A stretch of DNA of 64,000 nt from Actinomadura oligospora ATCC 43269 (GCF_000518265.1 NZ_JADG01000013.1:62001-126000), one strand, 5' to 3'. Positions 42,366-50,876 are shown, counted from the stretch's first letter. The notes: generated by a model from the letters alone, not told the origin. Translations and numbers: made by a program.

Positions 42366-43648
42366 CGACCAAGGACGCCTGCCCCGACTGCGGAGCCCCC
42401 GGCCAGTCCGGCTCCTTCTGCGACATCTGCGGCGCCGTCCTCGACTGGTCGAACCCCGCCCCGGCCAAGACGCCCCCGCCCGCCCGACCCGCGACACCCC
42501 CGGCGGCCAAGACACCCCCGCCCGCCGCGACACCTCCGCCCGCCCCGCCCCGGACGCCGCCACCGGCCACGCCGACCCTGCCGGAACCGCCGAACGTCCA
42601 CCCCGAGTCCGCACCTCCGAACGCCCCCACCGGACGACGCTTCGCCCCCGAACCCGAGCCCGACCGCGCGGACTCCACCGAACCGTCCCCTCCGAAGCCG
42701 GACGCCGCTTCACCCCCGGCGGCGACCCACTCCACCCCGCCCGAGGACGCGGCCGAACGAGCCCGCCGCCTCCTCGTCCCGGTGGCGGACCAGCAACCCC
42801 CCGCCCCCGCCAACCCGCACGTCGCGCCGGTCCTCCCCGGCCGTCCCGAACAGGCCCGTCCCCACATCAGGCAAGCCGAGGAGATGGCCGTCGTCGGCGG
42901 GGTGATCTGCCCCTGGTGCGACACCGCCAACCCCCGCGAACGGCACTTCTGCCGCAAGTGCGCGATGAGCCTGGTCTCCGCCGACCCGTCCGGCCCCCGC
43001 ACCCGCTCCTGGTGGCGCCGCATCCTCCGCCCGGACGACTCCGAGGCCCCCTGGGCGGGCGAACGGCCCCGCCTGCGCCGCGGCCTGAACCGGGCCCTCG
43101 CCACCACGATCGCCGCAGCCCTGGGCCTCACCGCCGTGGGCGTCGGCGTGGCCTACGCCGACAACGCCGTGAACGGCGTCTACGACCACTTCGCCAAACG
43201 CGTCCCGGTCTCGGTGAGCGACTCCAAGGCGTCCCACTCCGACCCCAGCCACGGCCCCCGCATGGCCTTCGACGGCCTGGCCGACACCTGGTGGGGCGAC
43301 GGGTACGGGGGCAGCGGCGCGGGCCAGTTCCTGGAGTCGACCTTCGGCCAGCCCACCGACCTCCTGAACGTCATCATCACCCCGGGCGTCTCCAAGCAGC
43401 CCGACCAGTACGCCCGCCAGGGCCGTCCCCAGATCCTCGCCGCCCTGATCACGACGTCCGACGGCGGGACGACCACCAAGACGCTCCGCCTGGACGACGC
43501 CGCGGGCCCGCAGAAGCTCCCCCTGCGGGCCCACAAGGTCACCAGGATCCGCCTGACGATCCAGGCCGCCTACGGCGCCGGTCCGAACGTCCAGGTGGGC
43601 ATCTCCGAGATCGAGTTCTTCGGCCGCTCCTTCGCGGGCACCCGCTAG
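42362..43648 (+). CDS. Bitopic zinc-ribbon / discoidin-like membrane protein, last eCIS gene
   Basis: A 428-residue protein translationally coupled to the last baseplate gene (ATGA). It has an N-terminal zinc ribbon (CPDCGAPGQSGSFCDICGAV), a long Pro-rich spacer, a second zinc ribbon near 182-203 (CPWCDTANPRERHFCRKCAM), a membrane helix near 246-266 (TTIAAALGLTAVGVGVAYAD) and an extracellular discoidin/F5-8C-like beta sandwich (HGPRMAFDGLADTWWGDGYG; LNVIITPGVS; VTRIRLTIQAAYG). In Streptomyces a membrane protein encoded in the eCIS cluster (CisA) is reported to attach the particle to the membrane; this gene's place and topology fit that role, but I infer it from memory. Confidence 0.85.
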   Translation: MTTKDACPDCGAPGQSGSFCDICGAVLDWSNPAPAKTPPPARPATPPAAKTPPPAATPPPAPPRTPPPATPTLPEPPNVHPESAPPNAPTGRRFAPEPEPDRADSTEPSPPKPDAASPPAATHSTPPEDAAERARRLLVPVADQQPPAPANPHVAPVLPGRPEQARPHIRQAEEMAVVGGVICPWCDTANPRERHFCRKCAMSLVSADPSGPRTRSWWRRILRPDDSEAPWAGERPRLRRGLNRALATTIAAALGLTAVGVGVAYADNAVNGVYDHFAKRVPVSVSDSKASHSDPSHGPRMAFDGLADTWWGDGYGGSGAGQFLESTFGQPTDLLNVIITPGVSKQPDQYARQGRPQILAALITTSDGGTTTKTLRLDDAAGPQKLPLRAHKVTRIRLTIQAAYGAGPNVQVGISEIEFFGRSFAGTR

Positions 43649-43678
43649 CTGGAGTTCGCGGGCACCCGCTAACTGGAA
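43631..43678. repeat. 24-bp tandem duplication spanning two convergent stop codons
   Basis: 43631-43654 and 43655-43678 are two head-to-tail copies, each starting TTCGCGGGCACCCGCTA, with two differences. The first copy holds the stop of the zinc-ribbon gene and the second holds the stop of the convergent membrane-protein gene. The inner GCGGG-CA-CCCGC is self-complementary and may help termination. Confidence 0.85.
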
Positions 43679-45015
43679 GGGCTCGCACCCGCCTGTGCCG
43701 CCGCCCCGGGCCGTGGAGCGTCCACGCCCGGGGACGGCGCCAGGAACTCGCGGACGGCGAACGCGAGCCCGATGGCGACCGCGAACCAGAAGACCACCAG
43801 GCCGGTCGGATGGTTCCACAGCACGAAGACGACCGCCGCGACGACCAGGATCCCGACGCCGATCCACCGCTTGTGACGACGCACGAAGCCCTCGACCGGA
43901 CCGGCCCGGAACCCCGCCGACTCCGCCGCCGAGCGGACGCCGCCGATGCCGGTGCTGCACGCCGTCCGCACGGTCGTGGCCACACGGGACGGCCCGCTGA
44001 AGAACGCGGCCAGGGCGACCAGCACCGCCACCGCCGCCACGGACCGCACGGCCTGCCGCAGGAACAGCACCAGGGCGTCGTAGACGGCCCCGGCCGCGCC
44101 GGGGTCGGCGTCTGCGGGCAGCCGGTCGAGGAAGTAGGTGCGGAAGACGGCGAGGGCGAGGCCGAGCACCAGCATCGCCGCCGCGAAGCCGATCGCCGTG
44201 CCGATCAGTGCCCTCCGCCGGTCCTTGGCCAGGTAGACGCCGCAGGCGGCGACGAGCAGGGCGGCGATCGGGAGCCAGACGCCCAGGATCTGGAGCAGCC
44301 GGAACCCCGACTTCGCCTTCGCCAGGGCCGAGGACTCGAAGAGCGTGAAGTCGGTGTGGACGGCCGGGATGTTGGAGGCCAGACCGAACCCGGAGTCCAC
44401 CAGCTGGGTCTTGACCTTGTCCACCGCGGGTCCGACGTCGACGGTGACCTTGTCGCCGGTCAGCTTGACGGTGCCGCCGCCCTGACCGGTGAGGACCTTG
44501 TCCACGGCGGCGTGCGCGGCGGTGATCACCTTGGTCCAGATGGTCGCGAACGCGTCGCTGGCCACGACGCGGCCGGTCACGGTGCTGATCAGGCTGTTCA
44601 GGCCGTTGCCGATCGGCCCGCTGAGCTTGTTGATCAGGGTGGCGGTCCTCGGCGGCACGCCGCGTTCGGTCGCGGCGGCGGACAGCTCCTTCACCAGCGA
44701 GTTCACGTCGACCTGCTGCTCCACCGCCTTCGTCACCCGGTTGGTGACGGCAGTCTGCACGTCGGAGTTCTTGGCGAGCGGCCCCATCGCGGCCACGAAC
44801 CGTCCTGTATCGGTGACCTGGTCGCTCGCCCAGACCGAGACCACCGACAGCATCGCGAGCACGCAGGCGCAGACGACGAGCAGCCCGGAACCGAAGGAGC
44901 GGACGCGGTGCCGTGGCGGCCGGGTCCCCTGCTTCTCCAACTCGGCCACCCGCTGCCGAAGCTCGTCGACCTCTCCGTCGCCGGGTCGCCCGCCACCGGC
45001 CTCCGTGGACGGCAT
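43669..45015 (-). CDS. Multi-pass membrane protein of unknown function
   Basis: A 448-residue protein. An N-terminal short coiled coil (DELRQRVAELEKQ) is followed by one helix (LLVVCACVLAMLSVVSVWAS), a large extracytoplasmic domain of about 200 residues (VTDTGRFVAAMGPLAKNSDV; LIDKLSGPIG-like segments) and five further helices, for example ILGVWLPIAALLVAACGVYL. Start: ATG 45015 with GGAGGGGGC upstream, preferred over longer in-frame readings to 45093. The layout is common in actinomycetes but no function is known to me. It converges on the eCIS operon and is probably separate from it. Confidence 0.8.
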   Translation of the reverse strand: MPSTEAGGGRPGDGEVDELRQRVAELEKQGTRPPRHRVRSFGSGLLVVCACVLAMLSVVSVWASDQVTDTGRFVAAMGPLAKNSDVQTAVTNRVTKAVEQQVDVNSLVKELSAAATERGVPPRTATLINKLSGPIGNGLNSLISTVTGRVVASDAFATIWTKVITAAHAAVDKVLTGQGGGTVKLTGDKVTVDVGPAVDKVKTQLVDSGFGLASNIPAVHTDFTLFESSALAKAKSGFRLLQILGVWLPIAALLVAACGVYLAKDRRRALIGTAIGFAAAMLVLGLALAVFRTYFLDRLPADADPGAAGAVYDALVLFLRQAVRSVAAVAVLVALAAFFSGPSRVATTVRTACSTGIGGVRSAAESAGFRAGPVEGFVRRHKRWIGVGILVVAAVVFVLWNHPTGLVVFWFAVAIGLAFAVREFLAPSPGVDAPRPGAAAQAGASPSS

Positions 45016-45157
45016 GCCCCCTCCATTCCCGCGTGCCGATGGCCCCAACGGCCAGGCCCGCATGATCGAACGCGAGAGTACATCCGTCGTCACACAAGGT
45101 CACGGACCATGACTCCAAGTGAACGCCGCCCCCGGGGACAACTCCTGGAAATGCGAA

Positions 45158-45187
45158 GTGCGGGCCGAGGCTCACCTCGACCCGCAC
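45158..45187 (-). terminator. Hairpin terminator after the gene at 45253
   Basis: GTGCGGG-c-CGAGG pairs with CCTCG-a-CCCGCAC around a CTCA loop, about 65 bases past the stop of the - strand secreted protein gene. Confidence 0.7.
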
Positions 45188-45252
45188 CTCGTCGGTGGTC
45201 CAAACGACGCCCGGCCCGGCCGACCACGCCGATCCGGACACCGCGCAAAGCG

Positions 45253-46302
45253 TCAGCTCAGTCCGTGCACCCGCTTGTACTCCAGCGCGTAAGCGAGCTT
45301 GCCGGGCTTGGACACGTCGTAGGGCTTGCTGAGCTTGGCGAACTCGCCCTTGTCGGCAGGCGCCCCGGCGTTCCACTGGTCGAGCGCGCCGAGCTGCCCG
45401 GCCGTGAACCCGCTGTCGACCACGGAGCTCTTGGACAGCGCCGTCATCTTCTGCGTCAGCGCCTTGACGGTGCTCAGGTAGCCGGCCAGGTCGTTCTCGT
45501 CCCACGAGGAGAGGTCGACCGGCCTGGCGTCCCGAACCCAGCTGCCCCAGTAGAACTCCTGGAACGGCACGCTGTTCTGCGTGTAACCGATGTCGCGGCT
45601 GAAATAGAGGAGGCTGCGGTACTTGTCGTCCTGGAAGTTCGCGAGGCCGACGCTGTCCGGCAGCTTGTTCACCTTGACGGGCCTGCCCTCGGGGTCACGC
45701 AGGTAGTCCCACTTGTTCGCGGCCATCCTGGCCCAGAACGTCTTCGGGGTCAGAGCGCTGAGATTGGCCAGGACGCGCAGCCGCACATGCGTGTCGAGCC
45801 CGCCGTCCGGCGTCTCGGCGAACGACGTGAGCGTGTGGTGCCCGTCCGTCAGGTACGGACGTCCTCCAGGACCGATGACGACCGTCTTCATCTCCGCGAC
45901 GCTGTCGGCCGTCTCACCCCCGACCGGCAGCTCGCAGGTGAACGAGGACGGATCGTCCAGCCGGGCCCCCGGCTTCACGCTCGCCGCCGAGACCCGTCCG
46001 TCCGCCTCGCACCAGTCGTCGAACTTCTTGTTGACCGCGTCCTTGCCCAGCGTGTAGCGCCCGAGCTTGTAGTAGACCTCGCCGTATCCGAGCGACGGCT
46101 GCGTCGGCTTGACGTCCCCGATCCGCACGTCCAGCAGCTCGCCGGTCCTGGCGCACAGGTACCGCGCGTAAGGCGTCGCGCGCTGGTCGTGCCCGCAGAA
46201 CGACGGCTCGGCCTGCGCGGGCGCCGCCACCGCGAGCCCGCCCCCGGCCGCCAGCGCCGCCCCGGCGATCGCAACGCGCAGCGAAAGCCCTCCGACCCGC
46301 AT
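45253..46302 (-). CDS. Secreted ParB/Srx-fold protein
   Basis: A 349-residue exported protein. The signal peptide (MRVGGLSLRVAIAGAALAAG, then APAQAEP) starts at ATG 46302; longer in-frame readings have no family residues. The mature part shows VRIGDVKPTQPSLGYGEVYY and later KTVVIGPGGRPYLTDGHHTL, the DGHHT motif of the ParB/sulfiredoxin superfamily. Here the domain is extracellular, so chromosome partition is excluded. Family members of this secreted type have no established role known to me. It stands alone between two terminators. Confidence 0.82.
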   Translation of the reverse strand: MRVGGLSLRVAIAGAALAAGGGLAVAAPAQAEPSFCGHDQRATPYARYLCARTGELLDVRIGDVKPTQPSLGYGEVYYKLGRYTLGKDAVNKKFDDWCEADGRVSAASVKPGARLDDPSSFTCELPVGGETADSVAEMKTVVIGPGGRPYLTDGHHTLTSFAETPDGGLDTHVRLRVLANLSALTPKTFWARMAANKWDYLRDPEGRPVKVNKLPDSVGLANFQDDKYRSLLYFSRDIGYTQNSVPFQEFYWGSWVRDARPVDLSSWDENDLAGYLSTVKALTQKMTALSKSSVVDSGFTAGQLGALDQWNAGAPADKGEFAKLSKPYDVSKPGKLAYALEYKRVHGLS

Positions 46303-46457
46303 CGACCAGCTCCTCGCACCCGGCGCGCGAACCCCGGGGCCCGCCACGCGATCACCGGACGCCCCACGACGCCCGTCGGCGACCCTGACGGCCGAACCAG
46401 AACAACCCAGGTACTGCGGCTGAACACTCACGACCGGATCTCTTACGGGCAAACGAA

Positions 46458-46491
46458 ATCCCCGCCGTGACGCTCGCGCCACGACGGGGAT
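46458..46491 (-). terminator. Hairpin terminator after the CHAP-domain gene
   Basis: ATCCCCG-c-CGTG (46458-46469) pairs with CACG-a-CGGGGAT (46480-46491) around a ten-base loop, beginning about 15 bases past the stop at 46506. Confidence 0.7.
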
Positions 46492-46505
46492 CCGGAGTCA
46501 GGCGA

Positions 46506-47321
46506 TCAGAAGTGGAGCATCCACTGGAAGGCCGACTGGGCGTTGCTCACCCGGATGTGGTGACGCGTGCCGTAGTGCAGCGGGGTGTTCCAGTTGTACT
46601 CCTCGACGTCGAACGAGCCGTCGGAGTAGACCTTGTTCACGTAGGCGACGTGGCCGACCTTGTGGACGTCGTTGACGGCGATCGCGCCGACCTTCGGCGT
46701 CTTGTCGACCCTCACGCCGACCCGGCGCGCGGCGTTGTCCCACATGCCGGCGTTGCCCCAGGTGGTCTTCCAGTGGTTGCTGAAGTTGCGGACGCCGAGC
46801 CGGCTCGCGATCCGGTAGGCGGCGAACGCCGTGCAGTTGTTCTGCGCGAAGCCGCGCGCGTTGTGGTCGTAGTCGTTACGCGGCGTCTGCCCGGTGCCCG
46901 GCTTCGGGATGCCGAACGAGTGCGAGGCGTTCTGGTTCTTCAGCCCGGAGTTGAGGTTGCCCTTCGCCCCGGCCTTGAAGTCCTGGTAACGGCCGCCGTA
47001 GTTGCTGTTGAAGTAGATCCGAACGGTCTTGCTGCTGCGGTTCCACACCGAAGCCGCCGCGTTCTTGACGCACTTGCCCTTGCCCGCGCCGGCGCTCTTG
47101 AAGTCGTAGCAACCCGGCTGCTTGGCGCCGTAGTTGCTGACCGACCCCGTGAAGTCCGAGAGGGACCCCTTCTGGCCGCTGTTGTAGTACAGGCAGAACT
47201 CGCCGGTGTCGCACTTCCCGTTGCGTCCGGCCGCCTCGGCGGTCCCCGCGGTAGCGATAACGCTCCCACCAAGCGCGGCCACGGCGGCAGCCGCGGTCAG
47301 AGTCTTGCCGAGCAACTTCAT
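46506..47321 (-). CDS. Secreted I36-inhibitor-like plus CHAP amidase protein
   Basis: A 271-residue exported protein. Signal peptide MKLLGKTLTAAAAVAALGGS, cleaved after AEAA. Residues 32-115 form a peptidase-inhibitor I36-like domain (GKCDTGEFCLYYNSGQKGSL; VWNRSSKTVRIYFNSNYGGR). The C-terminal CHAP domain has the catalytic Cys in QNNCTAFAAYRIASRLG and His in VHKVGHVAYVNKVY, a cysteine amidase/peptidase fold that cleaves peptidoglycan. ATG 47321 has AAGGGA upstream. The I36-like fold also occurs in the first eCIS gene's extracellular domain, but no direct link is shown. Confidence 0.88.
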   Translation of the reverse strand: MKLLGKTLTAAAAVAALGGSVIATAGTAEAAGRNGKCDTGEFCLYYNSGQKGSLSDFTGSVSNYGAKQPGCYDFKSAGAGKGKCVKNAAASVWNRSSKTVRIYFNSNYGGRYQDFKAGAKGNLNSGLKNQNASHSFGIPKPGTGQTPRNDYDHNARGFAQNNCTAFAAYRIASRLGVRNFSNHWKTTWGNAGMWDNAARRVGVRVDKTPKVGAIAVNDVHKVGHVAYVNKVYSDGSFDVEEYNWNTPLHYGTRHHIRVSNAQSAFQWMLHF

Positions 47322-47820
47322 GCTTGTCCCTTTCACTTCTGTGGAACCAGGGTCGGAGACCCATGAGTGGATCGGACTTCGGCCTGTCGTTCAGGCCGCG
47401 AACCCAACGACGCGCGGTGCGGGCGACGGCCTTGGGCGGCGACGGCCTCCAACACGGAGGTCTGCAGCCGGAGCGACGACGCGGAAGGCCACCGGCCCTC
47501 CCGCCGGCCGCCGGGCAGACGTTTCGCCCGAGGCGGGGATCATGTTCGCCGATTGTCCGACCTGTCCACAAGAAGTTCGGTGTTGTCAGCCTGTAAGCCG
47601 ATCCGGCCGGCCCCCGCCCCACCTCACCTGACACCCCTCAAGGGCGTAAAGTGCCCGCCCGTCCCATTTCCCAGCCTCACAGGCAACCCGGGCGGCCCAC
47701 ATGGTGTCCGAGGGGCGATCACGGTCGGTGGTGGCGTTGGGTGGGGTTGTCTTCCGGGCCTTCCGTGGCCGCGGTGATCCCGGAGCACCACACGAAATTG
47801 CAGGGGTGCATAGTGGAAGT
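47322..47820. other. 500-base region without a gene; contains the left att-like repeat
   Basis: I find no protein gene between the CHAP gene and the CapA gene. Open frames here have Arg/Pro-rich translations and no ribosome sites. The part from about 47700 rightward is less GC-rich. The 13-bp repeat of the tRNA-Leu 3' end at 47703-47715 marks a probable island boundary. Confidence 0.6.
47703..47715. other. Left attachment-site-like repeat (GGTGTCCGAGGGG)
   Basis: An exact copy of 13 bases covering the 3' end of the tRNA-Leu gene and the two bases beyond it (57491-57503), in direct orientation 9.8 kb away. Integrative elements that enter at a tRNA 3' end leave such duplications. The interval holds a recombinase remnant next to the tRNA. 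Confidence 0.6.
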
Positions 47821-48933
47821 ATGGTGAATCGTCGGGTGACGATGTTCCTCTGCGGTGATGTGATGCTCGGCCGCGGGGTCGACCAGATCCTTCCGCACCC
47901 CGGAGATCCCGCGCTGCGAGAGGCATGCGTGCGCAATGCCAGAACCTACGTTGAACTCGCCGAGGCCGTGAACGGCCCGATTCCTCGGCCGGTCGATTTC
48001 TCCTGGCCCTGGGGAGAGGCGCTGCCGGTACTCGACGATCTCGAGCCGGACATCCGACTGATCAACCTTGAAACGAGCATCACGAGAAGCGACGCCTTCG
48101 CGCCGGACAAGGGCGTGAACTACCGAATGAACCCCGACAACATTCCATGCCTGACCGCACTTCGGCCCGACGCCTGCGCCGTGGCCAACAACCATGTCCT
48201 CGACTTCGGCCGCCCAGGTCTGGAGGAGACGCTGACCGCCCTCACCAGGGCGGGATTGCGGGCGGTGGGGGCGGGCCGGGACGTCGTCGAGGCGCGGCGG
48301 CCCGCGGCATGCCCCGTTGACGGGTCGGGGCGCGTCTTGGTCTATTCGTTCGGGATGGCCTCGAGCGGCATCCCCGCGGACTGGGCCGCGGCTCCGGATC
48401 GCGCCGGTGTGGATTTCCTGCCCGGCCCGTCAGAAGCAGGCGCCGCCGACATCGCCGACCGGGTCCAGGAGGCCAAACGCCCGGGTGACATCGTGATCGC
48501 CTCCGTCCACTGGGGCTCCAACTGGGGATATGACGTCCTTCCGGGCCAAGAGCGCTTCGCGCACCGGCTGATCGACGCCGGCGTGGACATCGTGCACGGG
48601 CATTCCTCGCATCACCCCCGCCCGATCGAGATCTACCGGGGCAAAGCCATCCTGTACGGCTGCGGCGACTTCGTCGACGACTACGAGGGCATCAGGGGCT
48701 ACGAGGAGTTCCGGGACGACCTGCGCCTGATGTACTTCGCTTCCGTGGAGTCGGGAACAGGCGTGCTCGCCGACCTGCGCATCGTGCCCATGCAGGCCCG
48801 GAAGATACGTCTGGAGCACGCCTCTGGAGCCGATTCCCGGTGGATTCTGGCGCTCCTCGACCGAATCAGCCATCCCTTCGGGACCCGGGTCGACCTTGAC
48901 CGTGACGGCGTGATCACCGCATACGCCGGGTGA
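47821..48933 (+). CDS. CapA-family (poly-gamma-glutamate synthesis type) metallophosphatase
   Basis: A 370-residue CapA/PgsA-like protein. Metallophosphoesterase-fold motifs appear in order: FLCGDVMLGRG, INLETSITR, VANNHVLDFGRPGLEETLTA, ASVHWGSNWGYDVLP, GHSSHHPRPIEIYRGKAILY, GCGDFVDDY. Start ATG 47821; no signal peptide is seen, unlike many CapA proteins, so it may be cytoplasmic. No other capsule or polyglutamate genes are near. It is the first gene inside the probable island, with somewhat lower GC than the genes left of 47.3 kb. Confidence 0.9.
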   Translation: MVNRRVTMFLCGDVMLGRGVDQILPHPGDPALREACVRNARTYVELAEAVNGPIPRPVDFSWPWGEALPVLDDLEPDIRLINLETSITRSDAFAPDKGVNYRMNPDNIPCLTALRPDACAVANNHVLDFGRPGLEETLTALTRAGLRAVGAGRDVVEARRPAACPVDGSGRVLVYSFGMASSGIPADWAAAPDRAGVDFLPGPSEAGAADIADRVQEAKRPGDIVIASVHWGSNWGYDVLPGQERFAHRLIDAGVDIVHGHSSHHPRPIEIYRGKAILYGCGDFVDDYEGIRGYEEFRDDLRLMYFASVESGTGVLADLRIVPMQARKIRLEHASGADSRWILALLDRISHPFGTRVDLDRDGVITAYAG

Positions 48934-48997
48934 GCGGAGGCCCTTCTCAGGCACCGCTCGCGAAGTGGGAGATCATTTGGCGGATGTCCTCGATGGT

Positions 48998-50323
48998 CTA
49001 GGGGTGCGATACCGGCGCGAGATGATCGATGAACCACTCTCGCGCGAGTCCCGCGACCGTTTCGAGGGCTCCGGGTTCTTCGAACAAGTGCGTCGCGTCA
49101 GGAACGACGGCGAGCCGGTTCTCGCAGCGCAACTGGGACTGGGCCTGTTGGTTGAGCTCGAGGACGACCTCGTCCCATCCGCCGACGATGAGCAGCGTGG
49201 GCGCTGTCACCTGGGGCAGCCGCGCGGTTGCGAGGTCGGGCCGGCCGCCACGGGAAACGACGGCGGTGATGCCCGCATCGGGTTCGGCGGCGGCCCACAG
49301 CGCGGCCGCGGCCCCGGTGCTGGCGCCGAAGTAGCCGACGCGCAGCCCCCTCATCTCCGGGCGGTCGCGCAGCCAGATGGTGGTGTCGACCAGGCGGCGG
49401 GCGAGCAGCTCGATGTCGAACACGTTGGCCCGGTCGGCCTCTTCCTGCTTCGTCAGCAGGTCGAACAACAAAGTTCCGAGCCCCGCCTGGTTCAGCACGG
49501 TGGCCACGAAGCGGTTGCGCGGACTGTGGCGGCTGCTGCCGCTGCCGTGGGCGAACATGACGAACCCGCGCGGGGATTCGGGCACGGTCAGGCGCCCGGC
49601 CAGCCGCACCGGCCCGGCCTGTATCTCGACCTCCTCATCCACCGCGGGGTCGCCGTTCGGCGATGTGCCGGCGCCCGGCGCGGGTGCGGGGCCGCCCGCC
49701 TGCCGCAGACAGGCCGCGACCTGCTCGTCGCTGGTCTGGGAGAAGTCGGCGTACCACTGCCCGATCGCCGCGAATCCCGCAGGTGTCTCCAGGCAGATCA
49801 GCTCGTCGGCCTCGCCCTCCAGCCCGGCGGTCCAGCCAGGAGGCGCGACCGGGACGGCGAGCACCACCTGTGCCGCCCCCTGGGCGCGCGCCACCTGGCA
49901 CGCGGCTCGGGCCGTCGAACCGGTGGCGATACCGTCGTCGACCACGATCACCGTTCGCCTCGCCAACGGCACCCGGGCCCGGTCGCCGCGGTACCGCCGT
50001 TGGCGACGTTCAAGCTCGGCGCGTTCACGCGCCTCGACCACGGCCAGGTCATCGGCCGACGCGTCCACGAGACGGACGATCTCTTCGTTGATGATCCGTA
50101 CGCCGTCCTGGCCGATCGCCCCCATGCCCAGCTCCGGCTGGAACGGCGCCCCCAGCTTCCGGACCACGATGACATCCAGGGGCGCGTCCAACGCGCGGGC
50201 CACCTCCGCGGCGACGGGAACCCCTCCTCGCGGAAGCCCCACGACCACCAGGTCCTGGCCTCTCAGATGGCGAAGCCGGGCCGCCAAGCGCCGGCCCGCG
50301 TCAATTCGATCAGTGAACACCAT
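48998..50323 (-). CDS. Phosphoribosyltransferase / alpha-beta hydrolase fusion
   Basis: A 441-residue two-domain protein. The N-terminal half (1-210) is a type I phosphoribosyltransferase: LVVVGLPRGGVPVAAEVARA, DVIVVRKLGAPFQPELGMGA, and the PRPP loop VIVVDDGIATGSTARAA. The C-terminal half (about 225-441) is a dienelactone-hydrolase-like alpha/beta hydrolase: FVMFAHGSGSSRHSPRN, nucleophile elbow GYFGASTGAAAA, Asp in VGGWDEVV and His in DATHLFEEPG. Such fusions are known in actinobacteria; the joint function is not established. ATG 50323. Confidence 0.9.
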   Translation of the reverse strand: MVFTDRIDAGRRLAARLRHLRGQDLVVVGLPRGGVPVAAEVARALDAPLDVIVVRKLGAPFQPELGMGAIGQDGVRIINEEIVRLVDASADDLAVVEARERAELERRQRRYRGDRARVPLARRTVIVVDDGIATGSTARAACQVARAQGAAQVVLAVPVAPPGWTAGLEGEADELICLETPAGFAAIGQWYADFSQTSDEQVAACLRQAGGPAPAPGAGTSPNGDPAVDEEVEIQAGPVRLAGRLTVPESPRGFVMFAHGSGSSRHSPRNRFVATVLNQAGLGTLLFDLLTKQEEADRANVFDIELLARRLVDTTIWLRDRPEMRGLRVGYFGASTGAAAALWAAAEPDAGITAVVSRGGRPDLATARLPQVTAPTLLIVGGWDEVVLELNQQAQSQLRCENRLAVVPDATHLFEEPGALETVAGLAREWFIDHLAPVSHP

Positions 50324-50586
50324 GTTTCTCCCCCCTTACCTCCAGGCTCAGGCGGGATAGCGGGTGCCGCAAGGGGCGATAGTCCCCTGTTGGCGACGCC
50401 AACAACGAATCTGCGTGTGACAGGGGCCACGCCAACCGCGGCGCGCAAGATGCGGGCTTTCGCGGGGGTCTCGGCGACCCCGCCCGGAACGAGTTGCAGC
50501 GGGCAAGCGTGGCGCAGGTCGGGTCGGCCTTGTCGTTCCGCTCCCGGGCAGATTGAATTACAGGGCGTCCGCCACCGAAAACGCAA

Positions 50587-50620
50587 CAAAGCGGGAGAAG
50601 TCGAAACTTCTCCCACTTTG
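50587..50620. other. Strong hairpin CAAAG-c-GGGAGAAGT / ACTTCTCCC-a-CTTTG
   Basis: Fourteen of fifteen stem positions pair around a CGAA loop. It sits upstream of the - strand fusion gene and immediately before the IS110-like remnant. It is too AT-rich to be local background. It could be a terminator of a lost gene, part of an element end, or a structured RNA. Confidence 0.6.
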
Positions 50621-50622
50621 CT

Positions 50623-50856
50623 ATGGGGGGGCGAGGCCGCGGGTTCGCCCACCTGCGCAACGGCGGCATCACCAAGGCCGAGGCCCGCGTCCCACTGGCC
50701 CTGGCGCTCACCCCAACGCGCGCCGCGTCCCTCACCCGCGGCCAGATCCGCGCGGCACTCGAACGCGCGGGCCGAGCCCGCCAGGTCGAGCAGGACGTCG
50801 AACGGTTGCGTCAGATCTTCCGCGCCGACCACATGCGCCTGCCCGACCAGATATGA
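50623..50856 (+). pseudogene. IS110-family transposase C-terminal remnant
   Basis: A 77-residue open frame. Its second half (AASLTRGQIRAALERAGRAR, then QVEQDVERLRQIFRADHMRL) resembles the linker/helical region of IS110-type DEDD transposases (RLTxAQIxAALRRAGR...). Neither catalytic domain is present and no start with a ribosome site is evident, so it is a fragment. It ends 21 bases before the kinase gene's stop at 50877. The match is by eye and moderate. Confidence 0.45.
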
Positions 50857-50876
50857 CACCACCTAACAAAGCACTT

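Noticed and set aside
18700..43648. The tail-like genes as a prophage or a type VI secretion system
   Set aside because: There is no capsid, portal, terminase, lysis or integrase gene here. T6SS membrane-complex genes (TssJLM, ClpV) are also missing. DUF4255 cap, Afp15-type ATPase and DUF4157 indicate an eCIS.
45253..46302. The ParB-fold protein as a plasmid or chromosome partition factor
   Set aside because: It has a clear signal peptide, no HTH, and no ParA or parS beside it.
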